DNA of 46,429 nucleotides from Phycisphaeraceae bacterium (GTDB taxonomy: Bacteria; Planctomycetota; Phycisphaerae; Phycisphaerales; Phycisphaeraceae): positions 1 to 46,429 of the forward strand of contig JAJDCU010000022.1 of assembly GCA_029260655.1 (NCBI GenBank), written 5' to 3'. Below the pieces are notes generated by a model. The model did no database searches. It saw nothing but the letters and a program-made list of their open reading frames with translations, and was not told the origin of the DNA. Every line of letters begins with the position of its first letter. Position 1 is the stretch's first letter. Positions 1 to 7,368 of this stretch are shown here, in pieces. The translations under genes were made by a program, and so were the position numbers.

Positions 1-431
1 ACAAGGGCGAGTGGTACACGGTCGGCAACAGCGCGTTTGTCTTCGGCCGTGACAACAAGTTGCTGGCTCAGATCAACGACCCCTGTGTCTCTCGCAAACA
101 CATGGAGGTCCGTAAGGAGTCCAGCGACAATTGCTACTACGCCGTGGATATGGGCAGCCACAACGGCGTGTTTGTAAACGGCGAGCGGGTCGTTAAGTTC
201 AAGATGCTGCACGAGGGGGACGCGATCCACATCGGCCACACCCTCATGGGGTTTACACTCGACGAGTTTGATGACGACCTCCAGGCACGTCGGTACCAGC
301 ATAACTGCGAGAAGAAGTTCCACGGCCAGATCGAACACCTCAAGCAGGACGAGGCCGACCGCCGCGAGGAGATCTCCGGCGCCACGTTGGGCTTACGGGC
401 CCTCCTGCCCTTCGGGAAGCGGCGTAAATAA
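1..431 (+). CDS. FHA-domain protein, 5' end missing
   Basis: The frame is open from base 3 of the window and ends at 431, so the true start lies upstream. FHA domains bind phosphothreonine peptides. The visible part has the family landmarks in order: a GRD-type glycine-arginine strand near the left edge, SRKH (the phosphopeptide-binding Ser-Arg-x-His), and GSHNGVFVNG with the conserved Asn-Gly. After the FHA fold comes a charged helical tail ending in a basic stretch (FGKRRK). A start at base 60 (TTG) would cut off the first FHA strands and is unlikely. The partner kinase and role are unknown. The gene converges on the terminase gene, and no clear terminator is seen between them. Confidence 0.8.
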   Translation, partial: KGEWYTVGNSAFVFGRDNKLLAQINDPCVSRKHMEVRKESSDNCYYAVDMGSHNGVFVNGERVVKFKMLHEGDAIHIGHTLMGFTLDEFDDDLQARRYQHNCEKKFHGQIEHLKQDEADRREEISGATLGLRALLPFGKRRK

Positions 432-481
432 CCCGTCAGAATATGTTCATAGCCCCTGCGCTTTCTCGTGGATAGATGCAG

Positions 482-2023
482 TTACAGGTAGCTTGCGGTC
501 GTGAGCCCCCCGCTGCCGGCTTCGAGATTGATGATCATGTACCGAAGCGCATCACACAGGTGGTCAGGCCCATCCTTGACCGGCTCCTGTTTCTGTGGTC
601 GCTCGACATCAAAGTGATAACGCCTCACGGCTTCGATCAGCCGGGTGCATCGCGGATGGATCCGTAACGTCTGACGATCCAGGCGACGCCGGACACGCTC
701 GATCCCGTCTCTAAGGCTTGATCGCCTGGCCTTGACGGTGTAGCCCTGCTTGCGAAGCACCTGCACGTCGCTGACTCCCGTGTGGCTGCTGCGCTGATGA
801 CCGGCCGGGTCGACGCCCAACCAGTCGGGGTGGGGCCATCCGTGCATTGAGCCCTGACTCTGGATCGAATCCATGTGCTGATGCAGTGTCAGGCCACGCT
901 CGGCATATTCATCGACCACATGCAAAACCTGACCGACCTGGGCGTCCGCCGACTTGTATAGCCGGGCCCAAAGCATCACCGTCGGGCTTCGCAAACCAAA
1001 ATCCATCCCACCGATCCAGCCGTCATTGTCGTGGGCCTCGTCTTCCCGGACATGCTTCGCCGGGTCGAACTCCGGGTACACGCAATCGCTGACCTCGGGC
1101 TGCCGACACATCATCTCCACAGACCATGACCGCCGGCTCGTCCTGCGCCACTGCTGAACCAGATCGTCGACCGGGATAAACCCGTTGGCATGTTTGGCCT
1201 TGCCCTCGCAATCCTCCCACAGAACACACCCCGCGCATGGACGGGCTTGCGGGCACCGCTCGATCACATCGATAGCTGTCCATTTGAATAACCTGGCAGA
1301 GTCGAGTCCCTCATCACTCGAGGGTTCGCCGTCGACCGCAGAAGTATCGTCGATACACTGCCCGATGATCTTCGCCATCAGACCGAACGGACGGTGCATC
1401 GTGGACAGCGCTTCCACCGCGCCGCGGACGTTTTTCTCGCCGCACGGGCCGGACCGGGTCACCATCTGAGCCGCCTCCCACACCTCCGACTGAATCTCCT
1501 CGACTTCGTCACACCGCAGCTTATGTACACGCACACCCCGCACCGAGCGCTGTGACCCCGCCAACAACTCGGCCCGGCTGCCGTTGACCAGGGCCACGCG
1601 GCGCTGTGTCGGCTGACCTTCCAAAAGACCACGAAACCAGGGACGGTCCAACAGCGAAACCAGATGCTCATACATCTTGGACGATTGTTCGAGCGACCCG
1701 CCGAGGATCCTAACCTGAACTCCGGGCTTGAATAACAGGTCCAGTAGTGTCGCGGCCGCGCCCAGCATCGTCTTACCGCCGCCTCGGTTGGCCCAGACGA
1801 TCGCGTCTTTCCCGGCGGCACCACAGGAGTCGCGCGCAGACTCGAAGTAAGCATGAACCAGGTAGTCAAACGGCGCGCTGCTGCCGACGACCAACGGCTC
1901 ACGTGGCATGCTCAGCCCCAGGGCCACTTTGACGAAGCGATGCAACTCGTCCGGCGTCCTGGGCTCGAGCGTCATCACTCGTCTTAGGTGTTCAGGTGAT
2001 CTGGGTCGGTCGTGTTTAACCAT
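482..2023 (-). CDS. terL: Phage terminase large subunit (ATPase-nuclease)
   Basis: 513 residues, full length for the family. TerL pumps DNA into a prohead through the portal and cuts the concatemer. The N-terminal ATPase has a Walker A-like ANRGGGKT at about 78-85 and a Walker B LRCDE at about 169-173. The C-terminal RNase H-like nuclease has its acidic residues at about D341 (GGMDFG), D405 (GVDPAG) and D487/D491 (DHLCDALRY). A four-cysteine cluster (C257, C263, C266, C272) between the two domains may bind a metal. It is the last gene of the leftward packaging operon, and its start overlaps the end of the small subunit by 8 bases. The catalytic residues look intact, so the protein is not obviously decayed. 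Confidence 0.9.
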   Translation of the reverse strand: MVKHDRPRSPEHLRRVMTLEPRTPDELHRFVKVALGLSMPREPLVVGSSAPFDYLVHAYFESARDSCGAAGKDAIVWANRGGGKTMLGAAATLLDLLFKPGVQVRILGGSLEQSSKMYEHLVSLLDRPWFRGLLEGQPTQRRVALVNGSRAELLAGSQRSVRGVRVHKLRCDEVEEIQSEVWEAAQMVTRSGPCGEKNVRGAVEALSTMHRPFGLMAKIIGQCIDDTSAVDGEPSSDEGLDSARLFKWTAIDVIERCPQARPCAGCVLWEDCEGKAKHANGFIPVDDLVQQWRRTSRRSWSVEMMCRQPEVSDCVYPEFDPAKHVREDEAHDNDGWIGGMDFGLRSPTVMLWARLYKSADAQVGQVLHVVDEYAERGLTLHQHMDSIQSQGSMHGWPHPDWLGVDPAGHQRSSHTGVSDVQVLRKQGYTVKARRSSLRDGIERVRRRLDRQTLRIHPRCTRLIEAVRRYHFDVERPQKQEPVKDGPDHLCDALRYMIINLEAGSGGLTTASYL

Positions 2024-2498
2024 CTGGTTGGTCGGCCATCTCCTGGTCGGTACTTAGTCCCAAGGGCGATTGCGTGCTGGTCTGGGCGTAGAGAAGTTCG
2101 CGCAACCCAGCCACGCCGTCTTCGCTATCAGCAAGCCTGCTCAGCCCAGTTGACTCGGACGTGATATCGGCCCGCTTCAGGTCGAGCTTCAGCAGGTCCA
2201 CACACGCACGCCGGGCACTGTCCAGGCCGCCCTTGCTTTCGTCGACCGTGGCAGTAGCCAATTCGATCAGACGACCCGCGGCGACCATTCGGAAACGGCT
2301 TAACAAGATCTGTGTCTGGAGATCCGCGAGTACGCAGAGCCCGGCCAAACACCGGTGGTTGTTTTCATCCTGAATCCACTGTGCCAGGCTGTCCGGCGAA
2401 AGCGAATACTTTTCATGCAGCGCGGTAAGGTCAACATCCGAATTGATCAGGTCGCGAATTAAGGCGGCGCGTCGCTTGGCGCTGATCCGTCGGGCCAT
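2016..2498 (-). CDS. terS: Probable phage terminase small subunit
   Basis: 160 residues from the ATG at 2498, chosen because AGGAG lies about 7 bases upstream (complement of 2505-2509). An upstream in-frame start at 2531 adds 11 residues but lacks a better ribosome site. The N-terminus is basic and reads as a helix-turn-helix (about residues 5-45, MARRISAKRR then an SPDSLAQW-type helix), followed by a helical region, as in DNA-recognising small terminases. The assignment rests mainly on the position directly before terL with an 8-base overlap. An HTH regulator is the alternative. Confidence 0.65.
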   Translation of the reverse strand: MARRISAKRRAALIRDLINSDVDLTALHEKYSLSPDSLAQWIQDENNHRCLAGLCVLADLQTQILLSRFRMVAAGRLIELATATVDESKGGLDSARRACVDLLKLDLKRADITSESTGLSRLADSEDGVAGLRELLYAQTSTQSPLGLSTDQEMADQPDG

Positions 2499-2541
2499 GG
2501 AGATCTCCTGGGTAGTGGCGTGATACGCCACCTCTGGTAAG

Positions 2542-3177
2542 TCAGTTTGTGGATGGACTCTCTTGCAGTTGGCCGTGTAGGCTCAACAGCTTCATCAACG
2601 CCTGCTCGCGTGTACCACCGATCTCTTTCAGTGTTTTTTCGAGCCGGGCCTTGTGTTTGGGGAGGAGGAAGAAATGTACGACTAAGGGCATCTGTTCGAT
2701 CGGCTGTGGGGGGCGAATCTGCGGTGGTTTGGCGTTGATTTCCAGGAGCTTCTTGATTTGTTCGCGGCGCTCGGGAAGCATCCCGGCTATTGCCGAAAGA
2801 TTGTACGAACTGGCCAACGCCCCAACCAGCGCCGCACGCTTACGCGGGTCGTCCTGACCCTGAAGGCGGTTGAGGGTGGCCAGAAGGACCAATGCCTCCT
2901 GGTCATCCGCCTGCCACACGATGCAATCCGCGTGACGGCGATCCAGCTTGCGCAGCGCTTGTGCTCGGTGATGGCCATCAAGGATTTGATAGGTTTGTAG
3001 CGGTGCTGCCCCCTGGTCATGATCATTGCATAACGTGATAGGCCGGACAATCAGCGGGGGATATCTCGCGCTGGCGGCGATGTGATCGGCGAGTTTGGAC
3101 AGCAGGCGATCGGGCATAACGTTGCTGTTGGCAGGGTGCGGCATGAGCCTGTCGAGTTCAATCGCAAGGATGTTCAT
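2542..3177 (-). CDS. ParB/Srx-fold nuclease-like protein
   Basis: 211 residues. The N-terminal half has the ParB-like fold: a substrate loop (PPLIVRP) and ILDGHHRAQAL at about 66-76, equivalent to the ParB box II GERR/GHHR motif. The C-terminal half is helical and basic. ParB-like proteins of this size occur in phages and next to terminase genes, where they may act in DNA recognition, as CTP-dependent clamps or as nucleases; the exact role here is not known. It lies between the GNAT gene and terS, with gaps of 7 and about 43 bases, so it is probably cotranscribed. No parA is present, so a chromosome-partition role is unlikely. Confidence 0.75.
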   Translation of the reverse strand: MNILAIELDRLMPHPANSNVMPDRLLSKLADHIAASARYPPLIVRPITLCNDHDQGAAPLQTYQILDGHHRAQALRKLDRRHADCIVWQADDQEALVLLATLNRLQGQDDPRKRAALVGALASSYNLSAIAGMLPERREQIKKLLEINAKPPQIRPPQPIEQMPLVVHFFLLPKHKARLEKTLKEIGGTREQALMKLLSLHGQLQESPSTN

Positions 3178-3184
3178 TGGCGTC

Positions 3185-3994
3185 CTACGGATTCGGTGTA
3201 ATCGTGCCTGCGGCCAGATTGTCGTGCAGGTAATACACGGGTTCGAGCATCAGGCGCTCCCTGGCGATTCGAAGGTGTGTCAACGGATCGGTGCTATGTA
3301 TGGTGCTTCGCCCTCCGTTTTGGCGGTACCACCGATAGAGTTCCTTCAGCAGCCATCGTCGTTGAAGGCCGTCAAGCGCCTCGATCCTGGCCCATAACGC
3401 ATCGAGCGCAGCCAGATCACACGGCGTAAATCCCACTGACCGCATCGCGTCAACAAGACGCTGGTCGTATGCGTGTGGCGGCCTGCTGTAGGCGGTCATC
3501 CCCGCACGCTCGAAAAACGGGTTGACCCGTCCCATCGCCGCGAGGGCCTCGGTGTAAACAGTGGTGGGTTTCGCCAGCGCTGCGCGGACCAGCTGAACGG
3601 CCAAACCTAATCCACGCCACTGGGGGTGGACAACCACACGGCTGATCACGCGCACTTCACGGTTCAGAAGTTTTCCACGCTGAGCCGGGCACAACCAACT
3701 CCCGTACCGATCGTTCAGTGCCCAGTTTCGCATCCGGCAACTGAGGCTCGGAAGCGACTCCACCAGCACCGCCACCACCTGTGTTTTCGAGCGTTTGCTT
3801 AGAAACCGACCGACAGCCGACTCGCTGTTGCGCTTCAGTACCAGAACACGTGTGGCGGTTGCCGGCCTGCGTGCGCGGTAGTGATGCTCGCCGAGACTTG
3901 TGTAGTCGGCTGATGTGCCTTCTGCCAGCTCAAGGCCATCCACCAGCCCCAGCCCACGCGGGGCCTTGAAGCGATTCTGCAGCGGTGTCGACAT
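3185..3994 (-). CDS. GNAT-like acetyltransferase partner of the adjacent ABC ATPase
   Basis: 269 residues from the ATG at 3994; a TTG one codon earlier is possible. The stop of the ABC gene and this start overlap as TGATG, which implies translational coupling. The centre contains a GNAT-like acetyl-CoA loop (ISRVVVHPQWRGLGLA, about residues 112-127). The C-terminal third is helical, and its target is unknown. COG2401 describes proteins in which an ABC-type ATPase is fused to an acetyltransferase domain. Here the two halves look like separate, coupled genes. The role is unproven; the position upstream of terminase suggests phage-genome metabolism. Confidence 0.65.
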   Translation of the reverse strand: MSTPLQNRFKAPRGLGLVDGLELAEGTSADYTSLGEHHYRARRPATATRVLVLKRNSESAVGRFLSKRSKTQVVAVLVESLPSLSCRMRNWALNDRYGSWLCPAQRGKLLNREVRVISRVVVHPQWRGLGLAVQLVRAALAKPTTVYTEALAAMGRVNPFFERAGMTAYSRPPHAYDQRLVDAMRSVGFTPCDLAALDALWARIEALDGLQRRWLLKELYRWYRQNGGRSTIHSTDPLTHLRIARERLMLEPVYYLHDNLAAGTITPNP

Positions 3995-4668
3995 CAAGCG
4001 GGCCTCTCGACAACGTCGATCGATTCGCCCAGGTGCTTTTCGATGAGGACATCCGGATCAAGCGCCTCCAAGAGATCGTCGTGCGTGGTGGCTGCGATCA
4101 AGCACACACCCGAAGCGGTGACCCACCGGCGGACGTTCTGGGCGATGACCTTGGCGGTTACACGGTCCAGGGTGGCGCCGAACTCATCAGCGAGGACGAC
4201 CTTCAGCAGGCTGGGCATGATGTTCGATTCGACCATAGCCATCGTCTGCGCCAGTTTCAGACGGTAGCGCTGGCCGTCGGATAACTGCGACGGTTTACGC
4301 AGCATGACAAATGCGTCGTTAAGACCCGCCAGGCTTAACAGGCGCAGCGTCTGATCAAGCGTACGATTGGGGAAACAATCGACCAGCGGTAGGTCCGGGA
4401 TCGGTGGGAGCCGATCGAAGTTCAGCACATAGGCGTCATCGCGGTCACTGAGTTCTGTTTCGATCAGTCGGAGGATCGTGGACTTGCCGCTGCCGCTGGC
4501 CCCGGTGACGAAGACGAGTCGCCCGGCTCCTATGTCCACCTCGGTGGGGGGGATCAGCTTGATCTGCCGGTCCTGCTCAATCCCCAGCCCGAACATCCCG
4601 GCGACTTCAAGGACATTGGGCGATGCCTGAACCGCGGTGGGGACGGTGTGAGACAGCTTGATCCGCAT
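3994..4668 (-). CDS. ABC-type ATPase, soluble (COG2401-like half)
   Basis: 224 residues from the ATG at 4668, chosen because AGGAGT lies about 4-8 bases upstream (complement of 4672-4677). The longer frame to 4734 has no such site. It has Walker A GASGSGKST, a signature-like QLSDGQRYR and Walker B VVLADEFGATLD, followed by an H-loop-like ATTHDD. There is no transmembrane segment and no permease gene beside it, so it is not a transporter. Coupling to the GNAT gene and the position in a packaging operon favour a DNA-associated role like other soluble ABC ATPases, but this is inference. Confidence 0.75.
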   Translation of the reverse strand: MRIKLSHTVPTAVQASPNVLEVAGMFGLGIEQDRQIKLIPPTEVDIGAGRLVFVTGASGSGKSTILRLIETELSDRDDAYVLNFDRLPPIPDLPLVDCFPNRTLDQTLRLLSLAGLNDAFVMLRKPSQLSDGQRYRLKLAQTMAMVESNIMPSLLKVVLADEFGATLDRVTAKVIAQNVRRWVTASGVCLIAATTHDDLLEALDPDVLIEKHLGESIDVVERPA

Positions 4669-4779
4669 AGACACTCCTGAAATATTCAATAAACGCTGAA
4701 GTCTGAGCTCAGGCTGAGCGATGGGCTTTATCACGTATCTGCCCCCGACCTCTCGGGTCAGTCAGAGGCTGGACCGTGT

Positions 4780-5196
4780 CTAAGAAAACAGTCTTGCCGT
4801 CACATGAACCGTGTTCATGTGCTGGCGTGTCCTATGAAGAGATTGGCCTGAGATCTCGGCCGTATCCCGGAGGCTCAGACCGTGGAGGACCACGAGCCTG
4901 GCTGTAAGCCGAACATCGCTTGGCAAAGCGTCTGCGCGGACCGCGACAAACTTAAACAGTTGTTGCGACAGACGTTTAAGTATTGCTCCCGCCCGCCGCT
5001 GCAGACATCGAGCGGGCCTGCGAGACATCCTGGCGATCTTCGCGATCGGCTGGCCGTTGAGAAGCACCTGCTCGATGAGCATCCGGTCGGCATCGGGCAG
5101 GTACTCGGCCAACAACAGCAACTCATCGATCCGCTGGCGATTCAACTGCCGTCGTTGAATCGCCAATGTGGAAATCTTCTCCAAAACGTCAGGCAT
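4780..5196 (-). CDS. Two-HTH regulator resembling sigma factor region 4
   Basis: 138 residues from the ATG at 5196 (MPDVLEKI). The frame extends to 5349, but that extension crosses the transposon end at 5244 and cannot be original. Two helix-turn-helix blocks are visible: one around residues 40-75 (LNGQPIAKIARMSRRPARCLQRR, close to sigma-70 region 4), and a second at the C-terminus (LHGLSLRDTAEISGQSLHRTRQH). No region 2 is present, so it is not a complete sigma factor. It is the first gene of the packaging operon and a likely regulator of it. Its promoter has been split by the transposon. Confidence 0.6.
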   Translation of the reverse strand: MPDVLEKISTLAIQRRQLNRQRIDELLLLAEYLPDADRMLIEQVLLNGQPIAKIARMSRRPARCLQRRAGAILKRLSQQLFKFVAVRADALPSDVRLTARLVVLHGLSLRDTAEISGQSLHRTRQHMNTVHVTARLFS

Positions 5197-5233
5197 GAGG
5201 TTGCACCCGGTTAATGTATGGTATATGTTAGGT

Positions 5234-5239
5234 ATTAGA
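5234..5239 (-). promoter_or_regulatory. -10 element of the interrupted packaging-operon promoter
   Basis: On the minus strand these bases read TCTAAT, 5 of 6 matches to TATAAT, placed about 37 bases before the ATG at 5196. The sequence now at the right distance for a -35 belongs to the transposon end (CTCAAA) and fits poorly. If the transposon and one target copy are removed, TTGACA from 8863-8868 lies exactly 17 bases upstream. Confidence 0.55.
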
Positions 5240-5243
5240 CCGC
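5236..5243. repeat. Target site duplication, left copy
   Basis: TAGACCGC directly abuts the left inverted repeat and is repeated in the same orientation at 8842-8849. Eight bases is within the range made by IS1-family transposases. Confidence 0.9.
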
Positions 5244-5261
5244 GGTAGTGGTTCACTTTGA
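5244..5261 (+). repeat. Left terminal inverted repeat of the transposon
   Basis: GGTAGTGGTTCACTTTGA. It is the exact reverse complement of 8824-8841, 18 of 18 bases. It starts with GGT as IS1 ends do. Confidence 0.92.
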
Positions 5262-5342
5262 GAAATGCCCCGATTGGATCGGATTTTCCCTTGCATCCGT
5301 TTATCCGGATGGTAGGATAGATTGGCCGAGGTCGGATTATGT

Positions 5343-5371
5343 TTGGCAATCCAACCTGCCGATACTATGAT
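5343..5371 (+). promoter_or_regulatory. Promoter of the antitoxin-toxin pair
   Basis: TTGGCA (5343-5348), a 17-bp spacer, then TATGAT (5366-5371); each box matches the housekeeping sigma consensus at 5 of 6 positions. A start site near 5378 would leave a leader of about 28 bases before the ATG at 5406. The promoter lies inside the transposon, so the cargo is independently expressed. Confidence 0.55.
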
Positions 5372-5405
5372 TAATAAAGTACTTGACACATGGGGGGAAG
5401 CATTT

Positions 5406-5966
5406 ATGAGCGCATTTGATCCAATCAAGACCACGCAAGCGGCTGGATTACTAATCTCGCTTCATGGTGGCAACATAACTAGGTTGAGGCTCTTAAAACT
5501 TCTCTACATCGCAGACAGGGAATGCTTGGCCGAAACGCTTAGGCCCATCACGTGGGACTCTGCCGTTGCAATGGACAATGGTCCGGTGTTGTCCAACACA
5601 TACGACCTAATCAAAGGAACGGGGCCATCTGGCGGCGACTGGGATCGCCACATACGAGCCTTGGGCTCGCGGTGCATGACGCTGGTTTCAGATGCCGACG
5701 TAGACCGCCTATCCCGACACGAAATGAACAAACTAAGGGATGTTGCCAAGCGATTTGACGAGTTAGATGACTATGAGCTTGCCGACTATACACATGATTT
5801 CCAAGAGTGGATACAGAACAAGCCTGACAAGGGAACTTGCAACCCAATTTCATTTGACGACCGTTTGGCGGGCGCTGGCCTTGGCGATGATGAAAAACAG
5901 CGAATCATTCGTGACCGCACCGAGGATATTGCGTTTGCGCAAATGATCCAAGAGGTGCGCGCATAG
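5406..5966 (+). CDS. Panacea-domain (SocA/DUF4065-like) antitoxin
   Basis: 186 residues from the ATG at 5406, with a GGGGGAAG ribosome site just upstream; the longer frame from 5322 overlaps the promoter. The N-terminus shows the Panacea pattern: a helix with LLKLLYIADRECLAE, then a WDSAVAMDNGPVLSNTYDLI segment (Gly-Pro-Val before the next helix). Panacea domains occur in antitoxins that neutralise many unrelated toxin folds. The charged C-terminal extension (about residues 120-186) may contact the partner. The next gene starts directly after the TAG stop with no gap, as in two-gene toxin-antitoxin operons. Confidence 0.75.
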   Translation: MSAFDPIKTTQAAGLLISLHGGNITRLRLLKLLYIADRECLAETLRPITWDSAVAMDNGPVLSNTYDLIKGTGPSGGDWDRHIRALGSRCMTLVSDADVDRLSRHEMNKLRDVAKRFDELDDYELADYTHDFQEWIQNKPDKGTCNPISFDDRLAGAGLGDDEKQRIIRDRTEDIAFAQMIQEVRA

Positions 5967-6374
5967 ATGAAGTCTGGGGACACTTTTATACTGCCCAAAT
6001 CAGCCGAAGCCCACACTTGGTTTGTCATATCAGATACGGCCAATCATCCTGACACGGTCCTATGCGTTAATGTGACCTCAAAAGATCGGTTTTCCGATAC
6101 GGCTTGTGTCTTGAATGCCGGGGACCACCCAATCGTAAAGCACCCGTCATCTATAAATTATGACCGCGCTAAGATAGCCACGCTAGAAGAGTGGGATAAA
6201 CTTGAGAAGGCCGGTTTTATAAAATTGTTACAGCCTGTATCACGTGAAGTTTTGCAAGAGATCCGCGATGGCGCGGGCAGATCGGCCCGTATCAGCAACG
6301 GCGACCTTCAAATACTGCAAGAACAGGGTGTTCTCACTAGGCGCGAAGAAGATGACAGCTCTGATCCAATGTGA
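5967..6374 (+). CDS. Probable toxin partner of the Panacea antitoxin
   Basis: 135 residues, beginning at the base after the antitoxin stop. The N-terminus (KSGDTFILP, then HTWFVISD, VLCVNVTS and ACVLNAGDHPIVKHPSSINYDRA) has the look of a small beta-barrel of the MazF/PemK type: a short Gly-Asp loop, a hydrophobic strand with His-x-Trp, and a later basic loop with His and Ser. This would suggest an RNA-cleaving toxin, but the fold is inferred from pattern only, and no catalytic residue can be confirmed. The C-terminal 50 residues are helical and charged. Gene order and AT-rich composition support a pair with the upstream gene. Confidence 0.55.
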   Translation: MKSGDTFILPKSAEAHTWFVISDTANHPDTVLCVNVTSKDRFSDTACVLNAGDHPIVKHPSSINYDRAKIATLEEWDKLEKAGFIKLLQPVSREVLQEIRDGAGRSARISNGDLQILQEQGVLTRREEDDSSDPM

Positions 6375-6379
6375 GGATA

Positions 6380-7264
6380 TTAGCCTTGTGATGGCAGATA
6401 ATCAGTAATCCGACCACCAATCCGGGATTCTTCTTCCTCAATCATCTTCACCAGATCAAGCATCGTCCAGGCACGGTTAGCGATCCCCGATGCCACGGCT
6501 GGGGTCGTCTTGAGGGTCATGTGCTTGCGTATGAAGTTGTAGTGGACGAAATGCAGCGCTACGGCGTGGGCGTGGTTATCGAATCGCTTACTAAATGCGT
6601 TGGTTAGCCGCGTGAAGCGCCGCATCCCCATGCGCATCGTGAGGTTTTGCCGCTCGACATAGCTTGTATTGATATGCGTGGGGTTCGGCTTGCCCGTGAT
6701 GGGCTTGGGCTCAGCGCCTTGGCACTCGCCGGGGCTGTACCGGGCTTCCGGCCCCTTGTTACCCCTAGGCTTGCTGTACAGTTTGATGAGCTGCGCGTAA
6801 TCCACGTTGCCGCCAAATGCCCGCTCTACAGCATCCAAGTAGACCTGCCAGCCATCGCTGGTAAGTTGTACCCGGTTCTCAAGCCGATCCGCCATATCCT
6901 TGACGAACTCCCGGCCGTACTCGGAATCCCGGCCCCCCATCGTCCAGTTGATGATTAGTTTGCTGTCGGCGTCGATACTGACCCACGTCCAGACATCCCC
7001 GTGGCCCTTGCCCCAATTAGCGGGCTTCACATTCCGGGCCTTGGAGTGACAAAATGACCATATCTCATCGACCTGGACCCGCTTGGTGGGCAGGTTGCGG
7101 ACGAATAGGTCGTGGAATTGGGCGCAGAACGTCCCAGCGTCTGCCAAGAGCCTCAAAACGGTGATCTTGGAGCATCCGCACATGCGGGCGGTGGCGTTGA
7201 TGCTACTGCCTTCCACCAAAGCGTTTAGGATTAACGCCCGCTTCTCAGTACTTAGCTTTCTCAT
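6380..7264 (-). CDS. IS1-family transposase (DDE)
   Basis: 294 residues in a single reading frame, with no programmed frameshift visible. It starts with an HTH (EGSSINATARMCGCSKITVLRLL, about 14-36). The catalytic core follows: VDEIWSF (first Asp), TSDGWQVYLDA (second Asp), and SYVERQNLTMRMGMRRFTR with the catalytic Glu, a signature shared by single-ORF members of the IS1 group. It lies in the centre of the 5244-8841 element rather than next to an end. The stop is only 5 bases from the toxin stop, so the two genes converge. Confidence 0.88.
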   Translation of the reverse strand: MRKLSTEKRALILNALVEGSSINATARMCGCSKITVLRLLADAGTFCAQFHDLFVRNLPTKRVQVDEIWSFCHSKARNVKPANWGKGHGDVWTWVSIDADSKLIINWTMGGRDSEYGREFVKDMADRLENRVQLTSDGWQVYLDAVERAFGGNVDYAQLIKLYSKPRGNKGPEARYSPGECQGAEPKPITGKPNPTHINTSYVERQNLTMRMGMRRFTRLTNAFSKRFDNHAHAVALHFVHYNFIRKHMTLKTTPAVASGIANRAWTMLDLVKMIEEEESRIGGRITDYLPSQG

Positions 7265-7291
7265 GATCGAACTCCGATATTACTATTTAAT

Positions 7292-7320
7292 ACAATATCA
7301 AATTTCGATTTGAAAGTCAA
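7292..7320 (-). promoter_or_regulatory. Possible transposase promoter
   Basis: On the minus strand, TTGACT (7320-7315), a 17-bp spacer and TATTGT (7297-7292). It overlaps the oppositely directed fic promoter, so the two may interfere. The -10 is weak (4 of 6). Confidence 0.35.
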
Positions 7321-7337
7321 GTCAATTTATGTATAAT
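7310..7337 (+). promoter_or_regulatory. Promoter of the Fic gene
   Basis: TTGAAA (7310-7315), a 16-bp spacer and a perfect TATAAT (7332-7337), 31 bases before the ATG at 7369. AGGAG at 7358-7362 is a good ribosome site. Confidence 0.6.
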
Positions 7338-7368
7338 GTCGATATTGGGAATAAGCTAGGAGCAAAAA

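Noticed and set aside
6375-7330. A minimal IS unit made only of the transposase
   Set aside because: No inverted repeats or target duplication were found close to the transposase. The perfect ends are at 5244 and 8841.
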